Source: Cliona cf. orientalis (taxonomy: Eukaryota > Porifera > Demospongiae > Clionaida > Clionaidae). From it: 64,000 nucleotides of DNA. Shown here piece by piece: positions 23,774 through 35,300 of the stretch. Position 1 is the stretch's first letter; each line of letters begins with the position of its first letter. Where the stretch lies: contig OZ005696.1 in the NCBI GenBank assembly GCA_963930775.1, forward strand, positions 5,828,001 through 5,892,000, read 5' to 3'. The notes under the pieces were generated by a model that was not told the origin of the DNA, did no database searches, and saw only the letters and a list, made by a program, of their open reading frames with translations. The position numbers and the translations under genes are program-made.

Positions 23774-24890
23774 ATTATGTAGTGTGTCACACAGTACGAC
23801 ATAAAGATACTCTTAATGATATGTAAATAAGATGACATGCACAAAATTGAATATACATGTACATGTATTTTATTAACCCTCGGTGTATGAATCGTAGGGT
23901 ATAGCAATTGTTCTGTCTGTCTATTACCACGAAATCTGCTGCCTACCTCGTTTTACATTGAAAGGAAGGTGTCATAGTGTTTTTTATTGTGTTTCAAGGT
24001 TTTTGTCGTATGGATTGTTTTGTTCAAGAGTTCTGGTGTCATCAGGTTTGCTGGTCACTGCCACCTTCCTTGCTCCCTGGCAAGCTTTCGATGGATAAAG
24101 AGGCTTCATTTCAACTCGAAGGGTATGTACATATGCACAGTTAGCAATAGATCTACCAAGACGACTGGTTCATCACTGATCGTAGCACACTGGCAGATAA
24201 GCTTCTTGGCCTTCTGAATATGCTACAAACTGCTGACATGACACTGCTATATGACACATGATGACCCCTTCCGAGGAATGAGGCTATACTAATATTATTA
24301 TACATGTACATTTATATGATAGCGTTTTAATTAAAAGAAGGGGCCTGGAATGTCCTTACTAAGAACAAATTCCCCCTTCCCCCACCCAAAAATAACGCCA
24401 ACGGAAGTGCCATCAATAACTGCAGACTTCCAACATTGACTCTAATCTTTGGGTCTAGAGTGTGTTGAAGAGGTCTACTTTGGGAGGGGAGGACATAAAC
24501 ATCCCCTGACTCAAGAGACATTAGTGCTTTAGCATAACACTGACATGTAACCCCCCCCAACTGACAGATACATGTACATGTAAATATGTTCACAGTTTAA
24601 CACATAACCCACCAATTGGTTGTTGAATGAATGACTTTGCTTCCTTTGCTGCTGCCATTTCACTCTCACCATACAAGATTTTGACAAGATGCTGCCATGA
24701 AGAGTCAGATCTGCTGTTGATATAAACATCAGCTAAGGCATGTGTCTTCTCTTCAGCTGTTGGGTAGACTTTATCAAGATAAGAGGATGGAGTAACATAG
24801 TCCAACCCTAACACCCTCTCCCACACCTCCCTTCTCCTTCCCTCGTCTGATGTCACTTTCTCCATTACTCCAACTACACTCTCCACTGTC
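23774..24890. repeat. About 1.1-kb segmental duplicate, left copy
   Basis: Matches 25827-26943 at a constant offset of 2,053 bp with very few substitutions. It includes the array-unit repeat head, the CYAKALMSLESGD segment and most of death-domain exon 4. Between the copies, 24965-25826 is unrelated sequence bounded on the left by 'ctagagctctctcgagcaca' and on the right by an inverted repeat head. Confidence 0.8.
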
Positions 24891-24900
24891 AGAGTGGGAT
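24613..24900 (-). CDS. Death-domain exon 4
   Basis: A 96-codon exon with the same three-codon deletion as exon 3 (YLDKVYPTAEEK in place of YLDEVYLKYSTAEEK). The two differ only near the N-terminus (VESVVGV here). The acceptor is TTTTTAG as in exon 5, so the right edge of this exon resembles exon 5 while its body resembles exon 3. That pattern fits unequal exchange or gene conversion. Confidence 0.73.
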
Positions 24901-25826
24901 CTAAAAACATGTAGATTATATCATCACTACTATGGCGAAAGCATTTGTATTGAATCATGTATAAAACTAGAGCTCTCTCGAGCACAAAACCCTCGGCGCG
25001 TTGCAAGGCATTAGCTAGCTAGGGCTGGGGATCCGGACAAGGCTAATGTTATGCAGCATTGTTCAAGATTCAATAGTTCTCAGCAATTAATGACAATCCT
25101 GGTATGTTGTATCGAGCACCACATGTACACATACTGTGGTGCCGGCTATTGCATGTCCAATATTATTATCATTGCAAGTTGCTCATATTATATTATGGGT
25201 CCAAGCGCTGCATGCATCGTACATGTACATGTACAAGCTTAGCTAGCCAGACTATCATACAAAAGTCAGTGTGGTTGCAAGCTATCCAGCCTTAATAGTC
25301 TGGGTGAAGGGGCTGGCAACTAGACTACATTAATTTTATACTAGTTCAGCCTATGCATGTTAGCAGCAGTGAGTGTAACCACTCCACGGCCACAAGAATG
25401 CACACAATTACGTAATATGCATGCACGTGTGCGTATATGCCTGATCAGCAGTTTTGTTACACACAAAGAAAGTACAAGCCAAGAAGCGTTGTTGATAGTC
25501 TACCGTGATCAGTGATGACTCAGTCAAGTTATAAGAACTATCGCTACTCCTACACACTAGTCTTCTTGAAAAGAAGTCATCGTTGTCTCCTTTGTCTATT
25601 ATGAGCTGGTCAAGAAGCTAAGAAGGCCGTGGTGGTCAGCAAATGTCGCCAGAACTTCTGAACAAAGCGTTTTCAACGAAATCCACACAATGCATACGTT
25701 GAAATCAGCATAGAAAGCCTAATGATACCTGATTTTCAACGTACAAATGAGGTATGTAGCAGCTAGCTCGATTACAGACAGACAGACACACAGAACGACT
25801 ACCGTAACCCTACGGCGCATGGGTTA

Positions 25827-26943
25827 ATTATGTAGTGTGTCACACAGTACGACATAAAGATACTCTTAATGATATGTAAATAAGATGACATGCACAAAAT
25901 TGAATATACATGTACATGTATTTTATTAACCCTCGGTGTATGAATCGTAGGGTATAGCAATTGTTCTGTCTGTCTATTACCACGAAATCTGCTGCCTACC
26001 TCGTTTTACATTGAAAGGAAGGTGTCATAGTGTTTTTTATTGTGTTTCAAGGTTTTTGTCGTATGGATTGTTTTGTTCAAGAGTTCTGGTGTCATCAGGT
26101 TTGCTGGTCACTGCCACCTTCCTTGCTCCCTGGCAAGCTTTCGATGGATAAAGAGGCTTCATTTCAACTCGAAGGGTATGTACATATGCACAGTTAGCAA
26201 TAGATCTACCAAGACGACTGGTTCATCACTGATCGTAGCACACTGGCAGATAAGCTTCTTGGCCTTCTGAATATGCTACAAACTGCTGACATGACACTGC
26301 TATATGACACATGATGACCCCTTCCGAGGAATGAGGCTATACTAATATTATTATACATGTACATTTATATGATAGTGTTTTAATTAAAAGAAGGGGCCTG
26401 GAATGTCCTTACTAAGAACAAATTCCCCCTTCCCCCACCCAAAAATAACGCCAACGGAAGTGCCATCAATAACTGCAGGCTTCCAACATTGACTCTAATC
26501 TTTGGGTCTACAGCATGTTGAAGAGGTCTACTTTGGGAGGGGAAGACATAAGCACCCCCTGACTCAAGGGACATTAGTGCTTTAGTATAACACTGACATG
26601 TAACCCCCCCCCCCCCCCCCCCCCAACTGACAGATACATGTACATGTAAATATGTTCACAGTTTAACACATAACCCACCAATTGGTTGTTGAATGAATGA
26701 CTTTGCTTCCTTTGCTGCTGCCATTTCACTCTCACCATACAAGATTTTGACAAGATGCTGCCATGAAGAGTCAGATCTGCTGTTGATATAAACATCAGCT
26801 AAGGCATGTGTCTTCTCTTCAGCTGTTGGGTAGACTTTATCAAGATAAGAGGATGGAGTAACATAGTCCAACCCTAACACCCTCTCCCACACCTCCCTTC
26901 TCCTTCCCTCGTCTGATGTCACTTTCTCCATTACTCCAACTAA
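25827..26943. repeat. About 1.1-kb segmental duplicate, right copy
   Basis: Second copy of 23774-24890. Differences include a longer poly-C run (about 26605-26623) and scattered single-base changes. Homology fades inside the 5' part of death-domain exon 3. Confidence 0.8.
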
Positions 26944-26966
26944 ACTCTCCACTGTCAGAGTGGGAT
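26679..26966 (-). CDS. Death-domain exon 3
   Basis: A 96-codon exon identical in its body to exon 4 but with VESLVGVMEKVT and a TTTTCAG acceptor like the rest of the array. The deleted middle (DKVYPTAEEK) removes part of a predicted helix, so this pair may fold differently. Confidence 0.73.
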
Positions 26967-27569
26967 CTGAAAACGTACATTATTACATCATCACTACTAT
27001 GGGGAAAGCATTTGCATTGAACACATGCATAAAATTTAATTATATAGTTCGTAAGCAACTTATAGTAATAATATAGAACATGCAATACTGCTCACTACAA
27101 TTGGGCCGAGGGTTTTGCACTATACAGCTGTATATATAGTGCTTCATTGCATTTGCACTGATGACCTCAAACTATCCCTTCCGAGGAATGAGGCTATAAT
27201 ATATGTATACGTTTACATGATAATGTTTTAGTTAAAAGAAGGTGCCCTGGAATGTCCTTATTGTGCCCTGCTTCCAATGTTCACTGTAATATTTGGATTT
27301 AAAGTGTGTTGAAGAGGTCTACTTTGGGAGGGGAGGACATTAATATCCCCTGACTCAAGAGACATAAGTGCTTTAGCATAACACTAATATGTGATCCCAC
27401 CCCCCCCCCTCCCCATAACAATAATCCTGTACAAAAATACAAAAGTTGATTTCCTTACAAACTGCAATGTCATGCTATTAATTCTTAAAGGACATGCAAC
27501 CATCTTCAACGCAACAATATGGAAACATAGATACATGTAAATATGTTCATAGGTTAACACATCACCCAC

Positions 27570-27872
27570 CAATTGGTTGTTGAAGGAATGGCTTTGCTTC
27601 TTTTGCTGCTGCCATTTCACTCTCAACATACAAGATTTCGACAAGATCCTGCCATGAAGATCCAGGTCTGCTGTTGACATAGACATCAGCTAAGACATGT
27701 GTCTTCTCTTTAGCCGTTGAGTATTTTAAGTAGACTTCGTCAAGATAAGAGGATAAAGTATCGTCCATGTAGCTCCACCCCAACACCCTCTCCCACACCT
27801 TCCTTCTCCTTCCCTCATATGATGTCACTTTCTCCATTACTCCAACTAACCTCTCCACTGTCAGAGTGGGAT
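27570..27872 (-). CDS. Death-domain exon 2
   Basis: A 101-codon exon: VERLVGVMEKVTSYEG, WERVLGWSYMDDTLSSYLDE, SSWQDLVEILYVESE, ending QQPI. Joined to exon 1 it would give an Asp at the junction. The acceptor is ATTTTCAG and the donor ATTG|GTGGGT. Confidence 0.73.
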
Positions 27873-28055
27873 CTGAAAATGTGATTATTACATTATCACT
27901 ACTATGGGGAAAGCATTTGTATTGAACACATGTATAAAATTTAATTATATAGTTTGTCACACAGTATGACATAAAGTTACTCTTAATGTAAGTAAGTTGG
28001 CATGCATTAAACTAAACATACAAGGTCATGTACATGTATTTATTAAACCTCAGTG

Positions 28056-28494
28056 CTAGCCTCGTCCCCAGGCCCTTTGAGGGGAGGAGGAGAAAGGGCC
28101 TGGTACACACCGTTTGCGCATGTGTCAACTTTTCCGTAAAAACGTCCGTAAAAGTTTACCCCTACCACGTGCTGATAAGTAAAACGATCCATATGTCTAC
28201 AAAATATGGAATGACCTCCTGACCTTCACACTAGCGCTCGTACTAAACGCGCGCCTACTCTGACTGGAGTAGAGGCAGTCCTTCGTTGATCGATATGGCG
28301 AAGTCCCTTGAGCTTCCTCGAAGTCTCGCTCGAAACTCGAACCGTTGTAAGCTTGCCAAAGAAGTTAAGGTCAAAGGGCAAGTATACTAGGAAATATCCG
28401 ATCCCCTAAGATTCTTAGGGTAACTGAGCATGCGCAAACAGTGTGTACCAGGCCCTTTCTCCTCCTCCCCTCAAAGGGCCTGGGGACGAGGCTA
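28056..28494. mobile_element. 439-bp element of the TAGCCTCG family (9-bp target duplication)
   Basis: Long inverted termini starting CTAGCCTCGTCCCCAGGCCC and extending more than 60 bp inward with small gaps. Flanked by ACCTCAGTG on both sides (28047-28055, 28495-28503). Long inverted ends plus a 9-bp duplication are characteristic of Mutator-like elements. No transposase is encoded. Confidence 0.85.
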
Positions 28495-29002
28495 ACCTCA
28501 GTGCATGCGCTGTAGGGTATAGCAATTGCTCTTTCTGTGTGTCTGTCTGTCTATTATCACAAAATCTGCTGCCTATACCTCTTTTTACATTGAAAGTAAG
28601 GTGTAATAGGGTTTTTTATCCTGTTTTCAAGGTTATTGTCATGTGACTTTTGCTGAAAATGCTTCATTCAAGAGTTCTGATATCATCAAGTTTGCTGGTC
28701 ATTGCCGCCTTCCTTGCTCCCTGACAAGCTTTCAATAGACAAAGATGCTTCTTTTCAACTCGAAGGGTATGTATGGTTAACTACATATAGATCTCGAAAT
28801 CTGGCAATTTTCATGCTGACGACAGATAGAGAGATAAAACCAATTGCTTTACCCCTTGCTATGCATGTGCGTGTGGGCTAAAAACTGTTGTACCATAATT
28901 ACAAATTCTGACCAATCAGACTTCTCCAAAATAAATCACTTATCAAACCTTGTATTGATGTACAAGGTCTGATAACTACATATACCTCAGGGCACACTAG
29001 TA

Positions 29003-29404
29003 TAGTCCAACCAAGATTATACGAACTCTCGATTATCCGAACTCGAGATGCAAAGAAAATGCAGGATCTAAGTACACATTGTGACCACGTGACCGGATTG
29101 TGCATGCGCAGTAAACCTATGTCGCGTAGTTGCCACGCGAGAACCAGCTGCTGCGCTGCTATTAAATCTAGTTTTAATACTCAAAGAAGTAAAAGAACGC
29201 AAGGTAAGCGTTCTATCAATCGAGGATGGGTTTAAATTGCTAAAATGCTCGATAAATCTGTTATAATATAATACGTTTTTGCATGCATGATCGATCTGGT
29301 GGGTGTGGCTTGGGCATGGTCAACGTTATCCGAACTTCTTGCTTATCCGAACGGTTCTAAATTTCCCCTTGGCCAAAGGGGTTCGGATAATCGAGGTTGG
29401 ACTG
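29003..29404. mobile_element. Pogo-like TA-flanked element
   Basis: The left end TAGTCCAACC and right end GGTTGGACTG are inverted, with 'tcgattatccgaac' just inside both. TA lies at each edge. Non-coding, about 400 bp. The CCTCGATTATCCGAA-type end is typical of pogo/Tigger-related miniature elements. Confidence 0.75.
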
Positions 29405-30001
29405 TAGAACTGTACTGCTACTACGCAATTGCATTGTGATAGTACTATGCGTATGTACTATGGTGATGAAGGTTAATTGCCATAAGTGGGCGGAGTAATT
29501 GGATGCTGAGTCAGCAGATCTTGGAGCTCAAGCAGCTGTGGAGGAAGATACTGGCTAGGAAGGCACATTTTGTGAAGTTTAGTACTGCACTGGCTAACAA
29601 GAAATCCATCACTGTGAAAGTTCGAAGCATCTTAGCCTTCTTGAAGGCCTGGCCATGAGCGAGCTGACAGTAGTAGGTGATTAAATACTAGACGGCTTTC
29701 ACGGTCATGACAATTCGAAACTTTTGTTTTGCTGTGTTGCTGGGTGCTGTTTGAGCCGACTTTTATAGCCAGCACTGTCGTTGCTTCCATGAGGATGCAT
29801 CATCAGGGCCATGTAGCCTATGGTACAAGTCCGTTATATACATGTACCTTGGTGTGGTCTCTACGCAATTCACAGAGCCTCGGGCCTTCGGCCCTCGGCT
29901 GTGTAAATAGCATGGAGACCTACACCTCGGTATATAAACCAATCATATGCTGTCAGTGCACCCCACTATCCCCCCCCCCCCAACAAGAGCAGGTAGTGAT
30001 A

Positions 30002-30401
30002 TACCGTATTGCCTTTAATTTAATGGACATCTCTAATTATCCGGACACCATTTTGAATTTCTTTTTACCTCCAATTACGCCGGACAGTCAATGAAGTTTG
30101 AATTTTTGTTGTTCTAATTATCCGAACATCGTTGTTCTAACAGCTGCTTCTTTGGTGGTACTGAAGGAGGCGAGTTGTTCTCTTTCCTACCATGAACAGA
30201 GAGCTCCAGGTACCGTCTCATTTTCTCAATCTCTGCAGCTGCTCGATCACACGTCCATTTGACCGAATGCGCATGCGTGAAAGCGTGTTCTAATTCATCG
30301 GACACTTTGAATGCCAACTATTTTCATGTACTCTAATTATAGCAGACATTGGCCAAAATAATTATTTTTCTGGTGTCCGTTAAATTAGAGGTGATACGGT
30401 A
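30002..30401. mobile_element. Second TA-flanked miniature element
   Basis: Inverted ends TACCGTATTGCCTTTAATTT and, at the right, its imperfect complement ending 'gtgatacggta'. Internal 'ctaattatccgaaca' repeats suggest a pogo-related family. The open frame at 30114-30317 lies entirely inside it and is not credited as a gene. Confidence 0.6.
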
Positions 30402-30635
30402 ATTGATATTTTCTCCAGGTAAAAATTTAGGCTACTCAGCATACTGTAGTTAGGCTAAAACTACACATTCTAGATGTAATCGAAATTCATTGAGTGATCA
30501 GGTACTAGGTACATGTCTCACTGGCCTATATAGGGTCAATACTGTGTACAAATTTGACCACTTTCTCCTCGATACATGTACATGTAAATATGGCCTGTAA
30601 AGCTTGTTGATCATAATATACATGTATCAGTATAC

Positions 30636-30911
30636 CTTGCAGTGGTTCAGCATAGCTCCTGATTTGTTGTGCCTTGTCAATCTCATTTGCACAATAAAGA
30701 GCCCAAATCACCTTCCTCCATGATAAATCCTCCCATGACTTCTCCACCACTGCTCTGAGCCGGGCCTCATCAGATTCATACTCCTCAAAAATTCTGTCCA
30801 GATTGATTAGTAAAGAAAAAGCGTGCAACATTCCATTAAGCACTTCACCCAGCTTCCTCCAGTTGACTCCAGCCACTGCTTTCAGTACCTCTTCCACTGA
30901 GAGAGGTGGGG
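30636..30911 (-). CDS. Death-domain exon 1 (5'-most seen)
   Basis: A 92-codon exon reading PPLSVEEVLKAVAG, then NWRKLGEVL (classic death-domain helix 1-2 with its Trp), LINLDRIFEEYESDEARLR, SWRKVIWALYCANE and a final helix QIRSYAEPLQ. The acceptor is CTTTGTAG|CCCCA and the donor CAAG|GTATACT. It starts in phase 1, so at least one more upstream exon must exist. I found no convincing one before the DDX19 gene. Confidence 0.7.
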
Positions 30912-31556
30912 CTACAAAGAGAGTAAGGAATCAACAGCAACAAGCGATGGCCACTACTAGCTATGCCAAATTCATACATGGGTGATCCAGAATCGATTAG
31001 CCTTCACATCTTTTATACGCTAGGTCATTGCAAGTAAATTAATCTTTTTGGGACAGGGTCTGGGAATGAGCACAACCAAGAAAACGCTCGCCAGTCCCCA
31101 GACCCTTTCCCCTTCTTTTTGGGTGGGGTCTGGGGACGAGACTAGCTATACTGACGCCCGTGACTGGGCATTGTGATCCCGCTAACCTCTGTATGCTATA
31201 AAAGTGGGCACTCACCTCAATAAAATATAAATCTATCACAAAATCGCTAGTAATTTCTGGCATCAATCAAGCCATCAAGATAGGAATCAAACGATCAAGG
31301 CCCCAGAATAGACCCAGTCAAATTTTGATCCAGTCGTGGGCAGTAGGTATAGTGGTGACCACTCCTTGCTAGAGACATGCAACACTCGTCCTTCCCATAC
31401 CCACCCCGCTCCCCCCAACTCGAAACAACATAATGATCGATAGCCACATCCCATGCTTTTTCAAGTGCACTATAATTTGAATGGCTTCGGACCACGTATA
31501 TTTAATTAAAATAGGATGGGGCAGAGATGAGGATGGATAGAGGGTTATGCCATACC

Positions 31557-31812
31557 CAGGCCCGTAGGCAGGAGGGTGCAGGGGGGTGCACGTGCACCCC
31601 CCCTTTTTTCAGCCTTCTTAATTGCATGAGCAATAGACTGAGGCTGCATGCTATCCTCTCTATATTATTAATACATTGTACATGTTACAGTAGTACATTG
31701 AAACTATAGTACAAAAGCAAGAAATATTCCAACCCTTGTTGCGAGTACATTATAGTAATTAAACCCATACACATGTGCACCCCCCCTTTTAGAAAGTCTG
31801 GCTACGGGCCTG
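31557..31812. mobile_element. GGCGTAGCC-family element, variant ends
   Basis: The ends CAGGCCCGTAGGCAGG and CTGGCTACGGGCCTG are inverted, and ATACC flanks both sides, giving a 5-bp target duplication. It lies in the 1.4-kb gap between the death-domain array and the DDX19 gene. That gap otherwise holds only a partial hairpin of the TAGCCTCG type (about 31050-31145). Confidence 0.7.
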
Positions 31813-32305
31813 ATACCTGCACTTAAGTCAATAAGGTCTGTTCAACATTTACTCTAGATCTGGGTCAATGAAGATAGAGTACACTAGACGCTAAGCCTCG
31901 TCCCGAGGGGGTTCTGAGCCATTAGCCTCGTACCCAGGCCCTTCGAGGAGGAGCCATGTAAGCACACCCACCAAAATTATACAAAAAAAATCTTCTCTCT
32001 CATAATATTATAGTCTATAAAATTAATGTAAACTGTATATGATCATAGCTCTAATATCTATGATGTGACTGACCTTTGCTGATAGCTTGATCATCTGCCA
32101 TTTATCATGTTTTACATGTATGTGATTGTATGTTCAGTGTTCATAACTCGGGACCCGCCCATCGGGTGTCGTATACGCGTAAAAAGCTGTGCTTCTAATT
32201 ATGCGCATCCTATGGACAAGAGAAATTTTTAAATTTCCACACGTGTTTTCGATTTCAGGGAACATCAATTGAGCTAACCAGTAGTGCTGCAGTAAGTAAG
32301 TCATT

Positions 32306-35300
32306 ATGTCTGAGGAAGACTGGGGCCAGATGCTCGAGGAGCAGGAAAAGCAGCAGCAAGAGCAGCAGCTCAGCAGCAAGGTATTAAAACAAAATTATGT
32401 AACTTGATAGTCAGGTTAAATGTGTCGGTACTACAAATCCTACTGGCATACTCACACACATTTATCGATGCAGCTGCAGAGCTCCCTCCATGTGAAGGAC
32501 TCACCTGCTCCAGCTGCTGAACCCAGTGACAGTGCTCAACCAGGTAATAATAGCAGATAGCCTCGTCCCCAGGCTCTCTTGGGGGAGGGGAAAAGAGAGC
32601 CTGGTAACAACTGCATGCGCATGCACGAACCCTTACCAACAAAACATGGTAAGCCAGTTTTCACAACAGAACGGCCTTTCGAGGGGATGTAAATCAACGT
32701 TTGAGTGATTTACCTCATTTAGGTTTCCTAGACACCATCACTAGCCGATGGGAAGATACTTTTCGAGTGCTTGGGCGACTTTTGAGCTTGACTAGTAGTA
32801 CACAATCAAATAGTCCACGGATAGTATACGGAGATTTTAGCGCATGCACATGCAGTCGTTACCAGGCGCTCTTTCCCCTCCCCCAAGAGAGCCTGGGGAC
32901 GAGGCTATAATAGCAGCGTACATGAGCTGTTTATAGTGACAGTGCTCAACCAGCACACTGTAGCATCCTGCACACTCTATAGCACTTAAAGTGAAACCAA
33001 GTTGACACATTGCGAAGGCAAAGTCACCCCTAACCAGAATGTGATATAATAAGGTATCTCTCTCTCCTTTGTTTAGATAAAGAGACAGAGAGAGCTGAGG
33101 CCTCACTGCTGACCAAGATCCTGAGGACCAAACTGGTGGAGAACACTCACGACGTTGAGGTTCAGAGAAAGGACCCTAACTCACCACTTTACTCTGTCAA
33201 GAGCTTCGAAGAGCTACACCTGTGAGCCAAGTGCCATGAGCAATCACACACACTCACCTCATCGCGCTCACTTTCACACATAATCACAACCACTTGCACA
33301 TGTAGTACCCTCCATTCACACTTATTCATACACACTCGCACCAGTCCATCTCTCATTCTCCCTCTCTCCCTCTCTCCCTCTCTCTCCCTCTCCCTCTCCC
33401 TCTCTCTCTCCCTCTCTCTCTCTCTCCCTTTCTCTCTCTCTCTCTCTCGCACTCACTCACTCGTACACACATACACTCCAGTCGTCCGGAGCTACTGAAG
33501 GGAGTGTATGGAATGGGGTTCAACCGTCCCAGTAAGATACAGGAGAAGGCTCTGCCATTGCTACTGGCTGACCCTCCTTCAAATCTCATCGCCCAATCTC
33601 AAAGTGGTACAGGAAAGACTGCTGCCTTTGTTCTAGCTATGCTCTCTAGAGTTGACCCTGCTAAGAAGCACCCTCAAGTGAGAGCTCCCCCCCCCCCCCC
33701 CAACACACACACCACTTTTTCTTTTAATTATCAGGTGATATGCCTTTCTCCGACCTTTGACCTTGCCAAGCAAACTGGTAGTGTGTTGGAACAGATGTCT
33801 AAGTTTGCTCCAGAGATCCGTATGGCCTATGCCCTCAGGGGAGAGAGAGGTACATGGGTAGTTCTAGTGAATTGTCATTCTATTATCTGGATGTGTACAA
33901 TTCTACACTATTCAGAAGACCACACCCATTCTAACTGACAGGAAAGAGTGTAACCCTGCACTCTTTCCTGCCTGAAGAATGGAGGCAATGTCCATATGTA
34001 CCCCCACACTAATGTTAGCCTATGCCTGCCTCCATTTTTAGGAGTGTAGGGGCACACTTTTCCTGCCAGATAGAATGGTCATGGTCGTCTAAATAGTATA
34101 ATTTAATCCACACCACTGTTAGCTTATATTTAGTTTCATTATAGTTGAGAACCGTGTCCTGCGTCCAGAGCAGATCGTCATGGGAACCTCTGGCACTGTC
34201 CTCGACTGGATCATGAAAAAGAAGGTCAGCCATTACTCTGCTAGGCAATGGGAGATTTCATACCCTCTCAGTATCCATACTGATGTATAATAATAATTAT
34301 TATATCTTGGAGCCAGGGTTTCATCCAGTTATGGATAATCATAACCACCTCAAACCACTCCCCGCCCCTGAGAGGAAACTAAGAGAAATAAGCATCTCAC
34401 ATTTTGTTTCTGCTCTAGGCAGCACCAAGAACCTCTACAAAATGCCTCCTTGTTCTTGAATGTATTTGCTTAGAAAAAGCATCCTGTTGTGCATGCATTT
34501 CCTCAGGTGGTACATTCCCACTGCTCAGAGCTATTGTTTTTCTTCCATCGTTTCAGGTCATTGATCCATCTAAGATTACAATGTTTGTTCTCGACGAGGC
34601 GGATGTGATGATCGATCAGCAAGGACAGCAAGACCAGACTATCAGGATACAAAAGTAACCATACAATATAATATTATAAGATAGTGGAACCTGTCACTTA
34701 TGGGCCATACAAAAGTGGCTATACAGTGGAACCCCTCTATTCCAGACACCCTTGGGACAGCTTCAAGTGTCCTGATTAAGAGGAGGTGTCCTCATTTCAG
34801 GGGTAGTTTTGTACACTGTTCTATGTAACTGGGACCGTACATGGTGTCCTAATTAAAGGAGATGTCCTCATTTCAGCAGTGTCCAAGGGTTCCACTGTGG
34901 TGGCTGCTTTGAAGAGGTGTGTAATGCATAACGTTTTGCAACTTAGAACTTGAACTAAGTGTAGTGAGGAAGTGGCTGCCTTACACAGTGATAACCATAT
35001 ACAGGCTCGACTGTAGTAGGTTGATGAATGCCTCGCCTCAGTGTGAGGATAAATCTACTATATACAACCACTTAGTTCAAATTCTAAGTAGCAAAATTTT
35101 ATGCATTACACACCACCACAGTGGAACCCTCAGACAGAACTGATGTACAAATATACATGCATACATGTATTACAGTACAGCCTGAAAGTCAATATGATTG
35201 ACTTCCTTGTGCTGATGTGCTCAGCAATAATGGACTCATGAATAACTTTTTGGTCAGTCTCTCTGTCTCTCCTCCCTTCCCTCTCTTTCTCTCCCCTACA

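Larger units (their letters stand above)
1237..30911 (-). other. Multi-exon gene encoding a tandem death-domain array (gene model)
   Basis: Twelve exons on the minus strand, in transcript order: 30636-30911, 27570-27872, 26679-26966, 24613-24900, 23412-23708, 21678-21986, 19451-19747, 18133-18429, 16403-16699, 6946-7248, 5962-6270, 1237-1515. Seen directly: each is preceded by an AG acceptor (mostly TTTTCAG), ends in G|GT, is a multiple of three long (276-309 nt), and is phase 1 at both ends. Every donor-side exon ends in G and every following exon starts AT or AC, so each junction makes an Asp codon. Spliced length is 3,543 nt, about 1,181 codons. Known: death domains are six-helix protein-protein interaction modules in apoptotic and innate immune signalling. 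Inferred: the exons form one scaffold-like protein, or are alternative exons of one locus. First and last exons are not identified; the gene may extend past the left edge. Confidence 0.7.

Noticed and set aside
33189..33589. Minus-strand frames rich in Arg-Glu repeats over DDX19 intron 3
   Set aside because: They are translations of the (CT)n tract on the wrong strand and overlap helicase exons.
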